Assembly (NCBI RefSeq): GCF_000421745.1 | Contig: NZ_ATXP01000011.1 | Coordinates: 1-64,000 of the forward strand | Direction: 5' to 3' | Length of the DNA stretch: 64,000 bases | Origin: Nesterenkonia alba DSM 19423 | Lineage (GTDB): Bacteria; Actinomycetota; Actinomycetes; Actinomycetales; Micrococcaceae | Part shown: positions 53,344 to 63,109 of the stretch, piece by piece | Layout: every line of letters starts with the position of its first letter | Position numbering within the stretch: the first letter of the stretch is position 1 | Program-made: the position numbers and the translations under genes | The notes under the pieces: generated by a model | What the model was told of the DNA's origin: nothing | Databases searched by the model: none | Seen by the model: only the letters and a program-made list of their open reading frames with translations

Positions 53344-54864
53344 TCAGCCTTCCTGCGCCTCGGGCTTCAACAGCGGGAAGAGGATCGTTTCCCGGATCCC
53401 GGCACCGGTGAAGAGCATCACCAATCGGTCGATCCCCAATCCGATCCCACCCATCGGCGGGGCCCCGTACTCCAGGGCGCGGAGGAAGTCCTCGTCATAC
53501 TGCATGGCCTCATCATCCCCGGCAGCAGCCTTGCGGGACTGTTCCACCAGCCGTTCACGCTGAACCACCGGGTCGATGAGCTCACTGAATGCCGTGCCGC
53601 GCTCCATGCCGCCGATAATGAGGTCCCAGGCCTCAATCACCCCGGGCTTATCCCTGTGGGGGCGGGCCAGTGGCTGAGCCGCCGGCGGGTAGTCACAGAC
53701 GAATGTTGGTTGGATCAGCGTGGGCTCGACGATCTCTCCGAACAGTTCCATCACCAGCTTCTGGGCATCCCAGTCAGCTGCGACGTCGACGTCGTGTTCT
53801 GCAGCAATCCTGCGGAGCGTCTGCGCGTCGGTCTCGACGGTGATGTCCTCCCCCACGGCCTCAGAGAGGCCCGGATACACCGAGACCCATGCCCACTCAC
53901 CGTCGAGGTTGATCGTGCCCTCGGCGGTGTCGATCTGGCGGCCAGCACCCACGGCGTCAGCGGCGTTGAGGACCATCTGCTGCATCCGCTCGGCCATGAC
54001 ATACATATCCGCCCAGGCTTCATAGGATTCCAGTGTGGTGAATTCTGGAGAATGCGTAGAATCCACGCCCTCATTCCGAAAAACCCGGCCTATCTCATAG
54101 ACCCGGTCAATACCCCCGACGACGGCGCGCTTGAGGTAGAGCTCGGTGGCGATCCGCAGGGTCATGTCCTGGTCAAAGGCATTGAGGTGCGTGCGGAAAG
54201 GCCGCGCCTGGGCTCCCCCGTGCACCAGCTGAAGAATAGGTGTTTCTACCTCCACATAATCCAGGGAGTGGAGGGTGTCACGGATGGCTCGGGTCACCGC
54301 GGCGCGGGTGTAGACCATCTGACGCGCTTCATCGCGGACAATGAGGTCGGCATAGCGCTGCCGGACCCGGGTCTCCTCATTGAGGTCAGCGTGCAGCACC
54401 GGCAACGGGCGTAGGGCCTTGGAGGCGACGGTAAACGAGCTGGCCATCACGCTGAGCTCTCCGCGCCGGGAGGTGATGACCTCACCGGTGACTTGGACGT
54501 GGTCGCCGAGGTCTACCAGTGCCTTCCAGTCCGCCAGGGCCTCTTCTCCAACTTCGGCCAGGGAGAGCATGGCCTGCAGCCGGGTGCCGCGACCTTCCGG
54601 TCCGCCTTCCTGCAGCGTGGCGAAGCACAGCTTGCCGGTATTGCGGATGAACATGACCCGCCCGGTCACCGAGACGGTCTCCCCCGTGGAGGCGCCGGGT
54701 TCCAGGTCAGGAAAACGGGCGCGGACCTCCGCCAGGGAGCTGGTGCGTTCCACGCTCACCGGGTAGGGGTCAACCCCCTTATCGAACAGCCGGGCCCGCT
54801 TATCCATGCGGACGGCACGCTGGTCAGTGGTGTCGATCTCGGTGGAAGGGCTCTGTGCAGTCAC
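53344..54864 (-). CDS. lysS: Lysyl-tRNA synthetase, class II
   Basis: The enzyme charges tRNA-Lys. The 506-residue product has an N-terminal OB-fold anticodon-binding domain (VSVTGRVMFIRNTGKLCF), motif 2 around YEIGRVFRNEG, HSPEFTTLESYEA, and motif 3 GGIGLGIDRLVMLF near the C-terminus. The N-terminal extension before RMDKRARLFDKG is ~18 residues. The start is GTG 54864. It is followed by the small membrane protein. Confidence 0.96.
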   Translation of the reverse strand: MTAQSPSTEIDTTDQRAVRMDKRARLFDKGVDPYPVSVERTSSLAEVRARFPDLEPGASTGETVSVTGRVMFIRNTGKLCFATLQEGGPEGRGTRLQAMLSLAEVGEEALADWKALVDLGDHVQVTGEVITSRRGELSVMASSFTVASKALRPLPVLHADLNEETRVRQRYADLIVRDEARQMVYTRAAVTRAIRDTLHSLDYVEVETPILQLVHGGAQARPFRTHLNAFDQDMTLRIATELYLKRAVVGGIDRVYEIGRVFRNEGVDSTHSPEFTTLESYEAWADMYVMAERMQQMVLNAADAVGAGRQIDTAEGTINLDGEWAWVSVYPGLSEAVGEDITVETDAQTLRRIAAEHDVDVAADWDAQKLVMELFGEIVEPTLIQPTFVCDYPPAAQPLARPHRDKPGVIEAWDLIIGGMERGTAFSELIDPVVQRERLVEQSRKAAAGDDEAMQYDEDFLRALEYGAPPMGGIGLGIDRLVMLFTGAGIRETILFPLLKPEAQEG

Positions 54865-54942
54865 CCCCCTATCCTACGGTCTTCTACACCCCGTAGAACA
54901 CGTGTGGGGTGTAGCTGACACCACAGGCGGCGCCCACACGCC

Positions 54943-56955
54943 TTACCAAATAGTGACGCGTTGGTCCGGGTCCAGCCACATCCCGTCTCCGGGTGCGGTG
55001 CCGAAGGCCTCGTGGAAGGCGTCCACGTTCTTCACCGGCTGGGTGGCCCGGAACTCGGCCGGAGCATGCGGGTCAATACTCAGCAGGGTCTTGGCCCGCT
55101 CAGGGCGTGTCTTGTTCCGCCAGATCTGCGCCCAGGAGTAGAAGAACCGCTGATCGCCGGTGAGGCCCTCAGCGACGTCGTCGTCCTTGTCTTCTGGGCC
55201 CTCGACCTGCGCGATGGCCACACCCTGATTCTTCGCCGCCAGCCACAGTTTGTACGCCTGGTAGGCGATGCCCACTCCGCCTAAGTCACCGATGTTCTCT
55301 CCCAAGGTGAGTTCACCGTTGACAGTGAGCTCGTCCTCAAGCACGGAGGGGGAAAGCTCGTTGTACTGCTCGACGAGACTGCCCGTGCGTTCTTCGAAAG
55401 CCGCCCGATCCTCCTCGGTCCACCAGTTCGTCAGGGACCCGTCAGCACCGTAGCGGGAGCCCTGGTCGTCGAAACCGTGGCCGATCTCGTGCCCGATCAC
55501 CGCACCAATGGCCCCGAAGTTCTGAGCCATGTCCCGTTCGGCGGTGAAGAACGGATCCTGCAGGATGGCCGCAGGGAAGCAGATGACGCTCTCCAGCGGG
55601 GAGTAGTAGGCGTTGACCGTCTGCGGAGTCATGTGCCATTCGTCCGGGTCCGGGCCGTCGTCGAGCTTCTTGATGTCCCGTTCCCAGGCGGCCACACTGG
55701 CCCGGGTGACGTTGCCGACGACGTCGTCTGCGGCGACGTGGACGGTGGAGTAGTCGATCCATTTCACCGGGTAGCCGATCATCGGCCGCAGGGCGTGCAG
55801 TTTCTCCAGCGCCTTGCTGCGGGTTTCCTCTCCCATCCAGGGCAGGTGGGAGATGGAGCGGCGGTAGGCTTCCACCAGCGCGGCGATGAGTTCGTCCATG
55901 GCAGCGCGGGCCTCCGGCGGGTAGTGGCGGGCCACATAGATCTGGGCCACGTCTTCACCGAGGTGTGCGTTGGTCAGGGCCACACCGCGTTTCCACCGCT
56001 CTTTGAGCTGTGTGGCCCCACCGAGGGTCTTGGTGTAGAACTCGAAGTGTTCGGTGACCAGGTCACTGTGCAGCAGCGGTGCGAAGGAAGAGAGCACACG
56101 GGCCGCCAGCCAGCGCTTCCAGGTGCCGAGGCTCTCCTCAGTCAGCGCGGCGTGGAAGGCTGGCAGCACATCGGGCTGGCCGATGACGATCTCTGCGGCC
56201 TGGTCCTCGGTCAATCCCCAGCCGCTGATCGCCTCGGGCAGCAGCGGGAAGAGTTTCTCCGCCTCAGCCCGGGAGGTCAGGTTGTACCGCTTCTGCGCGT
56301 CCCGGGTGGCGACCCGGTCCCAGTGGGCCGCGGCCAGGCGCTTCTCGAGGGCGAGGATGTCTTCGGCGGAGCTGGCGGCGTCGCCGTATCCGGCGGCACT
56401 GAGCACCCGGGTGAGGTAGTACTGGTACTTCTGCCTGATCTCCGCGTAGGTGTCTTCACGGTAGTAGGCCTCATCGGGAAGACCGAGCCCACCTTGCATG
56501 ATGTGCCAGAGCATCCGGGTGGGGTCGCCGGCGTCGCGCATCGCCCCGGCCTGCAGCAGCCCGTCCACGCCTTCGCGTTGCCAGGTGGCACTGTGCCGGA
56601 TGAGTTCCTCCGGGCTGCGGATCAGCTCGATGGCCTCGAGGTATGGCGTCACCGGGGTGAGCTTGAGCTCCTCGGCCTGCTGGGCGTCCATGAACGCGGA
56701 GTAGAAGGTGCCGATCCGGGTTCGCAGCTGGTCGTCTTCCCCGGTGGAGGGGTTCTGTGCGGCCTCAGCGCACTCTTCCAGGATGGCGCGCACATCAGCC
56801 TCAGCTTTGTCCCGCAGTTCGAGGAAGCTGCCATAGGCGTCGAGATCGTCGGGGATCTGCGCGGTGGCCAGCCACTTGCCGTTGACGTGCCGGTTGAGAT
56901 CGTCCTGGGCGCGGACGGTGTCGTCGATGTACGGGAAGGATGCGGTGGCGGTCAT
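54943..56955 (-). CDS. M13 family (neprilysin/PepO-like) metallopeptidase
   Basis: This cytoplasmic zinc endopeptidase of ~670 residues lacks a signal peptide or membrane anchor. Family motifs are NAYYSPLESVICFPAAIL, the zinc site HEIGHGFDDQG, ELTLGENIGDLGG with the third ligand, and the C-terminal CxxW-position equivalent ending in VTIW. ATG 56955 is preferred over the GTG at 56967, which sits directly on the AAAGGA ribosome site. It lies between panC and lysS in the same orientation. Confidence 0.92.
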   Translation of the reverse strand: MTATASFPYIDDTVRAQDDLNRHVNGKWLATAQIPDDLDAYGSFLELRDKAEADVRAILEECAEAAQNPSTGEDDQLRTRIGTFYSAFMDAQQAEELKLTPVTPYLEAIELIRSPEELIRHSATWQREGVDGLLQAGAMRDAGDPTRMLWHIMQGGLGLPDEAYYREDTYAEIRQKYQYYLTRVLSAAGYGDAASSAEDILALEKRLAAAHWDRVATRDAQKRYNLTSRAEAEKLFPLLPEAISGWGLTEDQAAEIVIGQPDVLPAFHAALTEESLGTWKRWLAARVLSSFAPLLHSDLVTEHFEFYTKTLGGATQLKERWKRGVALTNAHLGEDVAQIYVARHYPPEARAAMDELIAALVEAYRRSISHLPWMGEETRSKALEKLHALRPMIGYPVKWIDYSTVHVAADDVVGNVTRASVAAWERDIKKLDDGPDPDEWHMTPQTVNAYYSPLESVICFPAAILQDPFFTAERDMAQNFGAIGAVIGHEIGHGFDDQGSRYGADGSLTNWWTEEDRAAFEERTGSLVEQYNELSPSVLEDELTVNGELTLGENIGDLGGVGIAYQAYKLWLAAKNQGVAIAQVEGPEDKDDDVAEGLTGDQRFFYSWAQIWRNKTRPERAKTLLSIDPHAPAEFRATQPVKNVDAFHEAFGTAPGDGMWLDPDQRVTIW

Positions 56956-57010
56956 CGGTGACTGCACTCCTTTGGACAGATAGGTCGTGACGGGCTCACT
57001 AGCGGGAAGC

Positions 57011-57940
57011 CTACAGGGGCGGTGTTACAGCAAGATTGTCGATCAGCCGGACGGGGCCGACCCTGGCGGCCACCAGCGCGAGCGCCGGGCCGGTCAGGGG
57101 GGTGTGAGGCTCCGGCAGTTCGGCCAGGGTGTGGGGGTCGACGACGACGAGGTAGTCCAGGTCCACACCCTCGGTGCGGTCTAGCTCGGCTCGGAGGCGT
57201 TGAAGCGGCAGGGGGTCACCTGCCGCGGCAGCCTCCCGGAGGGTGAACAGTGCGCGCGGGAGGGCTAAGGCCGCCTGGTAGTCGGCCCGACTGAGTCGCT
57301 GGTTCCGGCTGGAAAGGGCCAGCCCGTTCTCGTCGCGGACAATCGGCACTGAGCGGATTCTCACCGGCAGGTTGAAGTCAGCCACCAGCCGGCGGATGAT
57401 CGCCACCTGTTCAGCGTCCTTTTCCCCGAACCACGCTTCTACTTGCGGGGCTGTGCCGCTGGGCATCACCGCTCCGGGCTGTGGGGTGGCGATGGTGAAG
57501 AGTTTGGTGACCACCGTGGCCACACCGTCGAAGTGTCCAGGCCGAGAAGCACCTTCCCACCGCCGTCCGAGCTCTCCGGTGGTGACCCGCACCAGGGGGC
57601 CATGGGGGTAGTCGGGGTACATCTCCTCCACCGGCGGGGCGAACACCAGGTCGACGCCGTGTTCGGTGAGGAAGTCGAGATCGGTGGTGAGCTGCCGGGG
57701 GTAGGCGCGATAGTCGGCGTCGTCGTCGAATTGCAGCGGGTTGACGAAGACCGAGGCGATCACCACCTGCGCGTTCTGCCGTGCGGCACGAAGCAGCGCC
57801 CCGTGACCGGAGTGCAGCGCCCCCATCGTGGGGACGAAGCCGACGACGCCGGCCCCTTGGGGGGCAGCCTCAGTTGACTGGGCGAGCGCCTCGGTCAGAG
57901 CGACCCGGAACTCGGCGATGCTGCGGTGGACTGTGGTCAC
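57011..57940 (-). CDS. panC: Pantothenate synthetase PanC
   Basis: The enzyme ligates pantoate and beta-alanine with ATP. The 309-residue product has the HIGH-like motif in [33 protein letters not shown] and the KMSKS-like region [10 protein letters not shown]. The GTG start is within the panC-DUF2520 unit, and panD is not adjacent. Confidence 0.94.
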   Translation of the reverse strand: MTTVHRSIAEFRVALTEALAQSTEAAPQGAGVVGFVPTMGALHSGHGALLRAARQNAQVVIASVFVNPLQFDDDADYRAYPRQLTTDLDFLTEHGVDLVFAPPVEEMYPDYPHGPLVRVTTGELGRRWEGASRPGHFDGVATVVTKLFTIATPQPGAVMPSGTAPQVEAWFGEKDAEQVAIIRRLVADFNLPVRIRSVPIVRDENGLALSSRNQRLSRADYQAALALPRALFTLREAAAAGDPLPLQRLRAELDRTEGVDLDYLVVVDPHTLAELPEPHTPLTGPALALVAARVGPVRLIDNLAVTPPL

Positions 57941-58047
57941 CCCAGAAGCTTAGGCATCCGGGGGCCACTGAGGCGAATAACAGCTGCGAACAACCCGTTG
58001 GTGCCGGTCAGCCGGTCATCTGCGCTCTGGGGCAGCTATGTTCCGCC

Positions 58048-58974
58048 TCAGCTATGTTCCGGGTCGGCGGTGGCGAGTAGATCGAGGATGTCAGCGGCGG
58101 TGGTTTCGCTGATGCGCCCGGCGGCCACCGCCCGTTGGGCCGTGGCTCGGGCCATGGCGAGATAGGCGGTGCGGATATCGGCGGGCAGGTCTAGCTGCAG
58201 GTGTTCACGGAGAGTCCCGATGTCTCCACGGGCCACCGGGCCGGTCAGTGCGGCCGCACCGGAGGAGAGGGCATTGTCCAGGGAGGCCTGCATCAGGGGG
58301 CCGAGCACCCGGGCGGGGTCCTGGATCCCGGCGGATTCGAGTAATTCCGTGGACTGCGCGGTCAGGGTATTGACGTGATTGGCCGCATGCGCCAGCGCCG
58401 CGTGGTACCGGCCGCGGTGCTCTTCGGCGACGATGACCGGTTCAGCACCCATCTCCACGGTGAGCGCCTGGGCCACGGGCAGCACCTCCTCCTCCGCGGT
58501 GACGGCACACGCGCAGGCGGTCAGCCGCTGCAGATCCAGACTCAGGCCGGTGAAGGTCATCGCCGGGTGGATGGCCAGGACCACCGCCCCGGCATCACGG
58601 GCAGGCTGCAGCACACCGGTGCCGTACCGGCCGGAGGTGTGGATGACCAGATGCCCGGGTTGGAAGTGCCCCGCGGCGGCCAACCCGGAGACGAGCTCTT
58701 CGAGACTGTCATCGGGGACGGCGAGCAGCACCAGTTCACACCGGCGGAGGATCTCTGGGATCTGCACCAGCGGCACCCCGGGTAGGAGGTTTTCGGCCCG
58801 TTCCTGGGAGGCGGTGGAGACCGCATGGGCGGCGACGATACGGTGCCCGGCCTTGGCCAGCGCGGCACCCAGGACCGCGCCCACTCGCCCGGCGGAGATG
58901 ATGCCAACACCGAGCCGTCCCTCCCGTTGGGCTCCCGGCAGATCGGAGGCGTAGGGGTCGATGCGGGTGTTCAC
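58048..58974 (-). CDS. Rossmann-like / DUF2520 protein
   Basis: The 308-residue protein has an N-terminal NAD(P)-binding fold (GVGIISAGRVGAVLGAALAK) and a C-terminal DUF2520 helical domain (VVLAIHPAMTFTG, ALAHAANHVNTLTAQS), resembling ketopantoate reductase/pyrroline carboxylate reductase topology. It is conserved next to panC in actinobacteria, so a role in pantoate supply is often suspected but not shown. GTG 58974 overlaps the PH-domain gene by four bases. Confidence 0.86.
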   Translation of the reverse strand: MNTRIDPYASDLPGAQREGRLGVGIISAGRVGAVLGAALAKAGHRIVAAHAVSTASQERAENLLPGVPLVQIPEILRRCELVLLAVPDDSLEELVSGLAAAGHFQPGHLVIHTSGRYGTGVLQPARDAGAVVLAIHPAMTFTGLSLDLQRLTACACAVTAEEEVLPVAQALTVEMGAEPVIVAEEHRGRYHAALAHAANHVNTLTAQSTELLESAGIQDPARVLGPLMQASLDNALSSGAAALTGPVARGDIGTLREHLQLDLPADIRTAYLAMARATAQRAVAAGRISETTAADILDLLATADPEHS

Positions 58975-60851
58975 CGTTGCTCCCGCTGCCGCAATGCTCC
59001 CTGAACTGGGGGCTGTGCGGGTGAGTCGGCGGCACTGATTCCGGTGCCGGTGGGGATGTCCTGGGTCTTGCGGACTTCCTCGACCATCTTTTCGAATTCA
59101 GCGAGCTCTTCGGGGAGCATCCACTGGTTGCGGTCGGTGAGCCGGCGGGCGACCGCGGCGTGATCGGCCAGCCGGGCGAAGAGTTCCCGTATGGCCTCGA
59201 CGTCCTGGTTCTTCACCCGGGTGTTCACGGGACCGGACGGCAGGTGCACCCAACAGGTGGCGATCCGGGTCATCCGGGCGAAGGGCCCCTGGTGGATCGA
59301 CAGTGACTGGATCCGTTCGTGGGGCACCATAGATAGTCGCCGAGTGGTGAACCCGTCGCGGATCATCAGCACACTCGGGGTGACGAAGAACCCACGACGC
59401 CGGGCCACCAGTGGGTCGAAGACCCGCGCCCGGGACGGCACTCGGGTGAAGCCCAGGTCCGTATCGCGGCCGGTGAGCCCGTGGGTGAACTGCTCCTCCG
59501 GGTTGGGGATCTTCAGGTCAGGGAACATCTCTGCGGCGATGGCCATGACATCGGATCGGGTGCCCACCGGCAGCAATTGGCTGCGGGCATCGAGCCCGTA
59601 ACCAGCCACGGTGACCGTCATCCTGAACCATCCGAAGGGCCGCCAGAACAACGGTTGGGAGACCTCCACCGCTTGGACCCGCCCGGGAGGGACGGTCTGG
59701 GTGTTGGTGGTGGTCAGTCCGTAGCGCAGCCGCAGCCCGGCTTCGGTCATCGTCGCGGTGAACCCGTAGGAGTTGTTGATCTGGCTCCACACCCCGAAGG
59801 CCAGACCGATGGCCACCGGAACCAGGAAAGGTGCCAGGCCCAGGCTGGCGAGGAAGATACTGAGCACATCGGTGGTGTCGGTTTCACTGTCGGTGAGAGC
59901 AACGATCGTCACGGTGATCGTGGCGATGACGATCAGAACCACCGTGATCCCGACGATGCCCATGATGAGCGGGCCTAGGATGATCGACCCCAGGAGTCGG
60001 CCGGTGGGAACTTTGGCAATGAACCGCTCCGGTTGCGGCGTCACCGCCGGGGATTCTCCAGCCGCCGGGGCAGCAGCCCCGGCGGTACCCGGCAGCTGTC
60101 CGGTGCCCGGTGGTGCTCCGGGTGTGGGGTAAGTCCCCGGGGCGTGGGCTGGCGGCGGATGGCCGGCCTCTTCCGGTGCCGGGGGGCTCTGCGGCGACCA
60201 CTCGTGCCCGGGGGGATGACCGGGTGTGGTGGTGCCGGCGTCGTCGGCGGTGTACTGACGGCGGCCAGCGGCGCGGTCCATGATCTCCCCACGCAACTGT
60301 TCGGCCTCCCACCGGCGCAGGAAAGACAGGGTGACTGCGGTGCCGTCGCCTTCGGCGACCTCGAACTTCAGCTCAGCGAGCCCGGTGATCCGTGCCAGCA
60401 GCGGTTGGCGGAGATCCACAGCCTGGACCCGGTCGATGCGGGCCTGGCGGTGTTGGCGGAAGAGCACCCCGGATTTCACCATGACGTGCTCTTCGGTGAC
60501 CTTGTACCGGGTGAACCACCAGGAGAGGAACGCTCCGGCGAAGATCAGCGTGGCGATGAGCAACACGATGCCGCTGCCGATGATGTACAGCTCCGGGTTG
60601 CGGCGGGCGTCCTCGATGACCTCCCCGGTGCGTACGGCGTGGAAGATATCGACCCACAGCTCCCAGTTGTAACCGAGCACCACCGCGGGAATACCGATAA
60701 ACGTTAACCACCCTTGGACGATGGGGCTCAGCGGGTGTACCCGCGTCCAGGTGGGGTCGAACCAGCGTTCACCGTCCTGGGGCTGCTGCGGGGGCGGTTC
60801 GGTGGGCTCCTCGGGCTCCTCGCCCGGTTGCGGAGCATACGGGTTGTGCAC
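58971..60851 (-). CDS. Large PH-domain membrane protein (YdbT type)
   Basis: The 626-residue protein has three bacterial PH (bPH_2) domains, each preceded by paired membrane helices: FTRYKVTEEHVMVKSGVLFR at ~115, RYGLTTTNTQTVPPGRVQAV mid-protein, and RRGFFVTPSVLMIRDGFTTR near ~495. A Pro/Gly-rich linker (~205-270) separates the first two. AAGGAGG precedes GTG 60851. It is paired with the small PH protein upstream, as YdbS-YdbT in Bacillus, where they affect envelope stress resistance. Confidence 0.88.
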   Translation of the reverse strand: MHNPYAPQPGEEPEEPTEPPPQQPQDGERWFDPTWTRVHPLSPIVQGWLTFIGIPAVVLGYNWELWVDIFHAVRTGEVIEDARRNPELYIIGSGIVLLIATLIFAGAFLSWWFTRYKVTEEHVMVKSGVLFRQHRQARIDRVQAVDLRQPLLARITGLAELKFEVAEGDGTAVTLSFLRRWEAEQLRGEIMDRAAGRRQYTADDAGTTTPGHPPGHEWSPQSPPAPEEAGHPPPAHAPGTYPTPGAPPGTGQLPGTAGAAAPAAGESPAVTPQPERFIAKVPTGRLLGSIILGPLIMGIVGITVVLIVIATITVTIVALTDSETDTTDVLSIFLASLGLAPFLVPVAIGLAFGVWSQINNSYGFTATMTEAGLRLRYGLTTTNTQTVPPGRVQAVEVSQPLFWRPFGWFRMTVTVAGYGLDARSQLLPVGTRSDVMAIAAEMFPDLKIPNPEEQFTHGLTGRDTDLGFTRVPSRARVFDPLVARRRGFFVTPSVLMIRDGFTTRRLSMVPHERIQSLSIHQGPFARMTRIATCWVHLPSGPVNTRVKNQDVEAIRELFARLADHAAVARRLTDRNQWMLPEELAEFEKMVEEVRKTQDIPTGTGISAADSPAQPPVQGALRQREQR

Positions 60852-60863
60852 GCGGCGACCTCC

Positions 60864-61376
60864 TTATAGCCCGGCCAGGCGGGCCTGGCCTCGAGCGGAG
60901 AGCTCATCACGCAGCCGGGCGCCCTCTTCCCGCCGGACCCCGGGGATCGTGGCGTCAGTGGCGGCGGAGGCGGTTTTCAGTTGGACCGTACAGAGCCCAA
61001 ATTTCCGCATGATCGGCCCGGCTTCGATGTCCACGTACTGCAGGCGCCCGTAGGGTACGGCGACCACACGCTGCCACAGCAGCCCTTTGCGGATGAGGAG
61101 GTCATCGTGGCGTTCGAAGTACCCGATGGCTTTGACCCGCCGGGGCACCAGGGCGACGTCGATGACCGCCCAGATGACCATCAGGGCCAACCCGGGGTAG
61201 AGCAGCCAGGCCGGCAGGGACCACACCCCGGTCCAGTTGAGGATCCCGGGGATGAAAACGATGGCCAACCAGAACAGCCAGTTCACGATGGCGCCGACGA
61301 ACTTCACCGGAATATAGGCGGGGTCGACGCGGGTCCACGTCACCCCAGCGGGGTCGATCGCCTCAGAATGCAGCAT
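60864..61376 (-). CDS. Small PH-domain membrane protein (YdbS type)
   Basis: The 170-residue protein has two membrane helices (FVGAIVNWLFWLAIVFIPG and WLLYPGLALMVIWAVIDVAL) followed by one bPH_2 domain (IRKGLLWQRVVAVPYGRLQY, KFGLCTVQLKTASA). ATG 61376 overlaps the end of the DUF3180 gene by 14 bases. It forms a pair with the large PH protein twelve bases downstream. Confidence 0.87.
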   Translation of the reverse strand: MLHSEAIDPAGVTWTRVDPAYIPVKFVGAIVNWLFWLAIVFIPGILNWTGVWSLPAWLLYPGLALMVIWAVIDVALVPRRVKAIGYFERHDDLLIRKGLLWQRVVAVPYGRLQYVDIEAGPIMRKFGLCTVQLKTASAATDATIPGVRREEGARLRDELSARGQARLAGL

Positions 61377-61905
61377 GGCCCTCCTCGAGCCCGTCGGTCT
61401 CTTCGTCTTCGTCGAGTGGAGTGCCGTCCTCGGGCGGAATACGGCACAGGGTTTCGACGACGAACCCAATGATGACCCAGATCAGCCCGCCGATCACCAT
61501 CACTAAGGATGACGTCGCGTTGGGGGCTGTCATCCCTGCGGCGGGCCCGAGGTCCAGCAGCACTCCCCCGTGCCAGCCAGCGATGATGGTCCCAGCGTAG
61601 GCGCAAGCCTGCCCGGCGGCGACCACGCGTACCGCTTGCAGGGGGTGGAGTCGGCGGGTGGGGCGGACCGGGGTGGTGTGTTCCCGGCGGGCTGTGTCAT
61701 CGGCGCGTTGAAGACGGCGCTGGTCGGCCCAAACGAGGATCCCCAAAACCAGGATGATGAGCCCGATAGCGGCCAGGGTGATGGCTGAAGACATGGGCAA
61801 CACCGGGGAGGAATACCCGGCGGCGACCATCAGCACTGTAGCCAGGTAGCCGGCCAGGACTGCGCCGGCGCAGATGAGCAGGAGCCAGAGGGGCTGCAGC
61901 CGCAT
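61363..61905 (-). CDS. DUF3180 membrane protein
   Basis: The 180-residue protein has four membrane helices (two at residues 5-60, two at ~85-155) and the family segment HPLQAVRVVAAGQACAYAG. It is always found beside folK in actinobacteria; function unknown. Its ATG directly follows the folBK stop. Confidence 0.87.
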   Translation of the reverse strand: MRLQPLWLLLICAGAVLAGYLATVLMVAAGYSSPVLPMSSAITLAAIGLIILVLGILVWADQRRLQRADDTARREHTTPVRPTRRLHPLQAVRVVAAGQACAYAGTIIAGWHGGVLLDLGPAAGMTAPNATSSLVMVIGGLIWVIIGFVVETLCRIPPEDGTPLDEDEETDGLEEGHAAF

Positions 61906-63039
61906 CTAGTCCTCCCCGAACGAGGCTTGTTCGGGGTCGTCAAGCCGGCAGACGTCGTCGTAGTCACTGGCTTCCCGGGCGAGTTCGCGGACCGGTCGGC
62001 CTTCCAGCAGGGCCACCGGGTCCATCCAGGACCAGGGCAACAGCACGAAGGCTCGTTCGGCCGCCGAAGGGTGGGGGACCTGCAGGCGCGGGGAGTCGAT
62101 GACCGCCCCGGCGTAGGTGACGATGTCGACATCAAGGGTGCGGGGCCCCCAGTGTTCGTTCCGGACCCGGTTGTGGTCGGCTTCGATCCGCTGGGCGAGG
62201 TCCAGCAGCGCGTGGGGGGAGAGCTTAGTGGAGATTTCGACGACCTGGTTGAGGAAGTCCCGCTGGTTCGGCGGCCCGCCGTAGGGCTTGGTGCGCGCCA
62301 GGGGGGAGGTTTTGACCACCTCGACTTCTGGGTGCTCACGCAGGGCCTGGACCGCGGAGGCGAGGGTGGCGCGGGAGTCACCGAGGTTGGAGCCCAGCGC
62401 GAGCACGGAGGTGACGGGGAAGGCTGCCGGCAGGTCGGGGTCGCGCAGGTGGTCGCGGCTGGTTTCGGCCTCCGCGGCGTGGAAGTCAGCCAGGGACATC
62501 CGACCGTAGGGGCCCAGTTGGGCGGTGGGGGTGGTGCGGGTGACCCCCGGAGGACTGGAGGCAGAGCCCGCTGTGGGAGCGGAGACGACGTCGTCGTCGA
62601 TCAGTTCGGCCTCGTAGACGTGGGATAACGCGGGGTTGGGTGCGGCGAGGCGCTGTGGTTCTTCGGTGAGGTCCTCGCGGGTGCGGCGGATGGTGACGGC
62701 GACGTCGGTGAACGCCTGCGGTAGGGGTGCTTCCGGTTTGTGCACCGTGACAGTGGTGTCCTGGACCTGGGGGTGTTCACGCAGGATTCGTGTGGCGATC
62801 CGTTCGGCGAGGGTTTCGATGAGCTGGACGGACTCCCCGGTGATGATCTGCTCGGCCAGCGCGGCGATCTCGGCGTAGGAGACTGTGTTAGTGATGTCGT
62901 CAGTGGACGCGGCCTGGCGCACATCAGTGGTGAGGTCGACGTCGACAACGAACCGTTGCGCGGTCTGCTTTTCGATGCCGAGCACTCCGTGGTATCCGCT
63001 GGCGGTGAGTCCGGTGAGGCGGATGACGTCGCTGCCCAT
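61906..63039 (-). CDS. Bifunctional dihydroneopterin aldolase / HPPK (FolB-FolK fusion)
   Basis: This 377-residue fusion performs two successive folate steps. FolB is at residues ~1-120: LTGLTASGYHGVL, VDLTTD, VQLIETLAERIA. FolK is at ~210-360: SVLALGSNLGDSRATL, KPYGGPPNQRDFLN, the Mg/ATP motif GPRTLDVDIVTY, and VPHPSAAERAFVLLP. A ~90-residue low-complexity linker joins them. ATG 63039 was chosen; the 19 upstream codons lack similarity. It lies between folP and DUF3180. Confidence 0.94.
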   Translation of the reverse strand: MGSDVIRLTGLTASGYHGVLGIEKQTAQRFVVDVDLTTDVRQAASTDDITNTVSYAEIAALAEQIITGESVQLIETLAERIATRILREHPQVQDTTVTVHKPEAPLPQAFTDVAVTIRRTREDLTEEPQRLAAPNPALSHVYEAELIDDDVVSAPTAGSASSPPGVTRTTPTAQLGPYGRMSLADFHAAEAETSRDHLRDPDLPAAFPVTSVLALGSNLGDSRATLASAVQALREHPEVEVVKTSPLARTKPYGGPPNQRDFLNQVVEISTKLSPHALLDLAQRIEADHNRVRNEHWGPRTLDVDIVTYAGAVIDSPRLQVPHPSAAERAFVLLPWSWMDPVALLEGRPVRELAREASDYDDVCRLDDPEQASFGED

Positions 63040-63109
63040 AGTCTCTAGGCTACCGCCGCGAGCAAGAACCTCCGTCAGGCTGGGGTACAGCCGCACGTGA
63101 GTCCGGGGT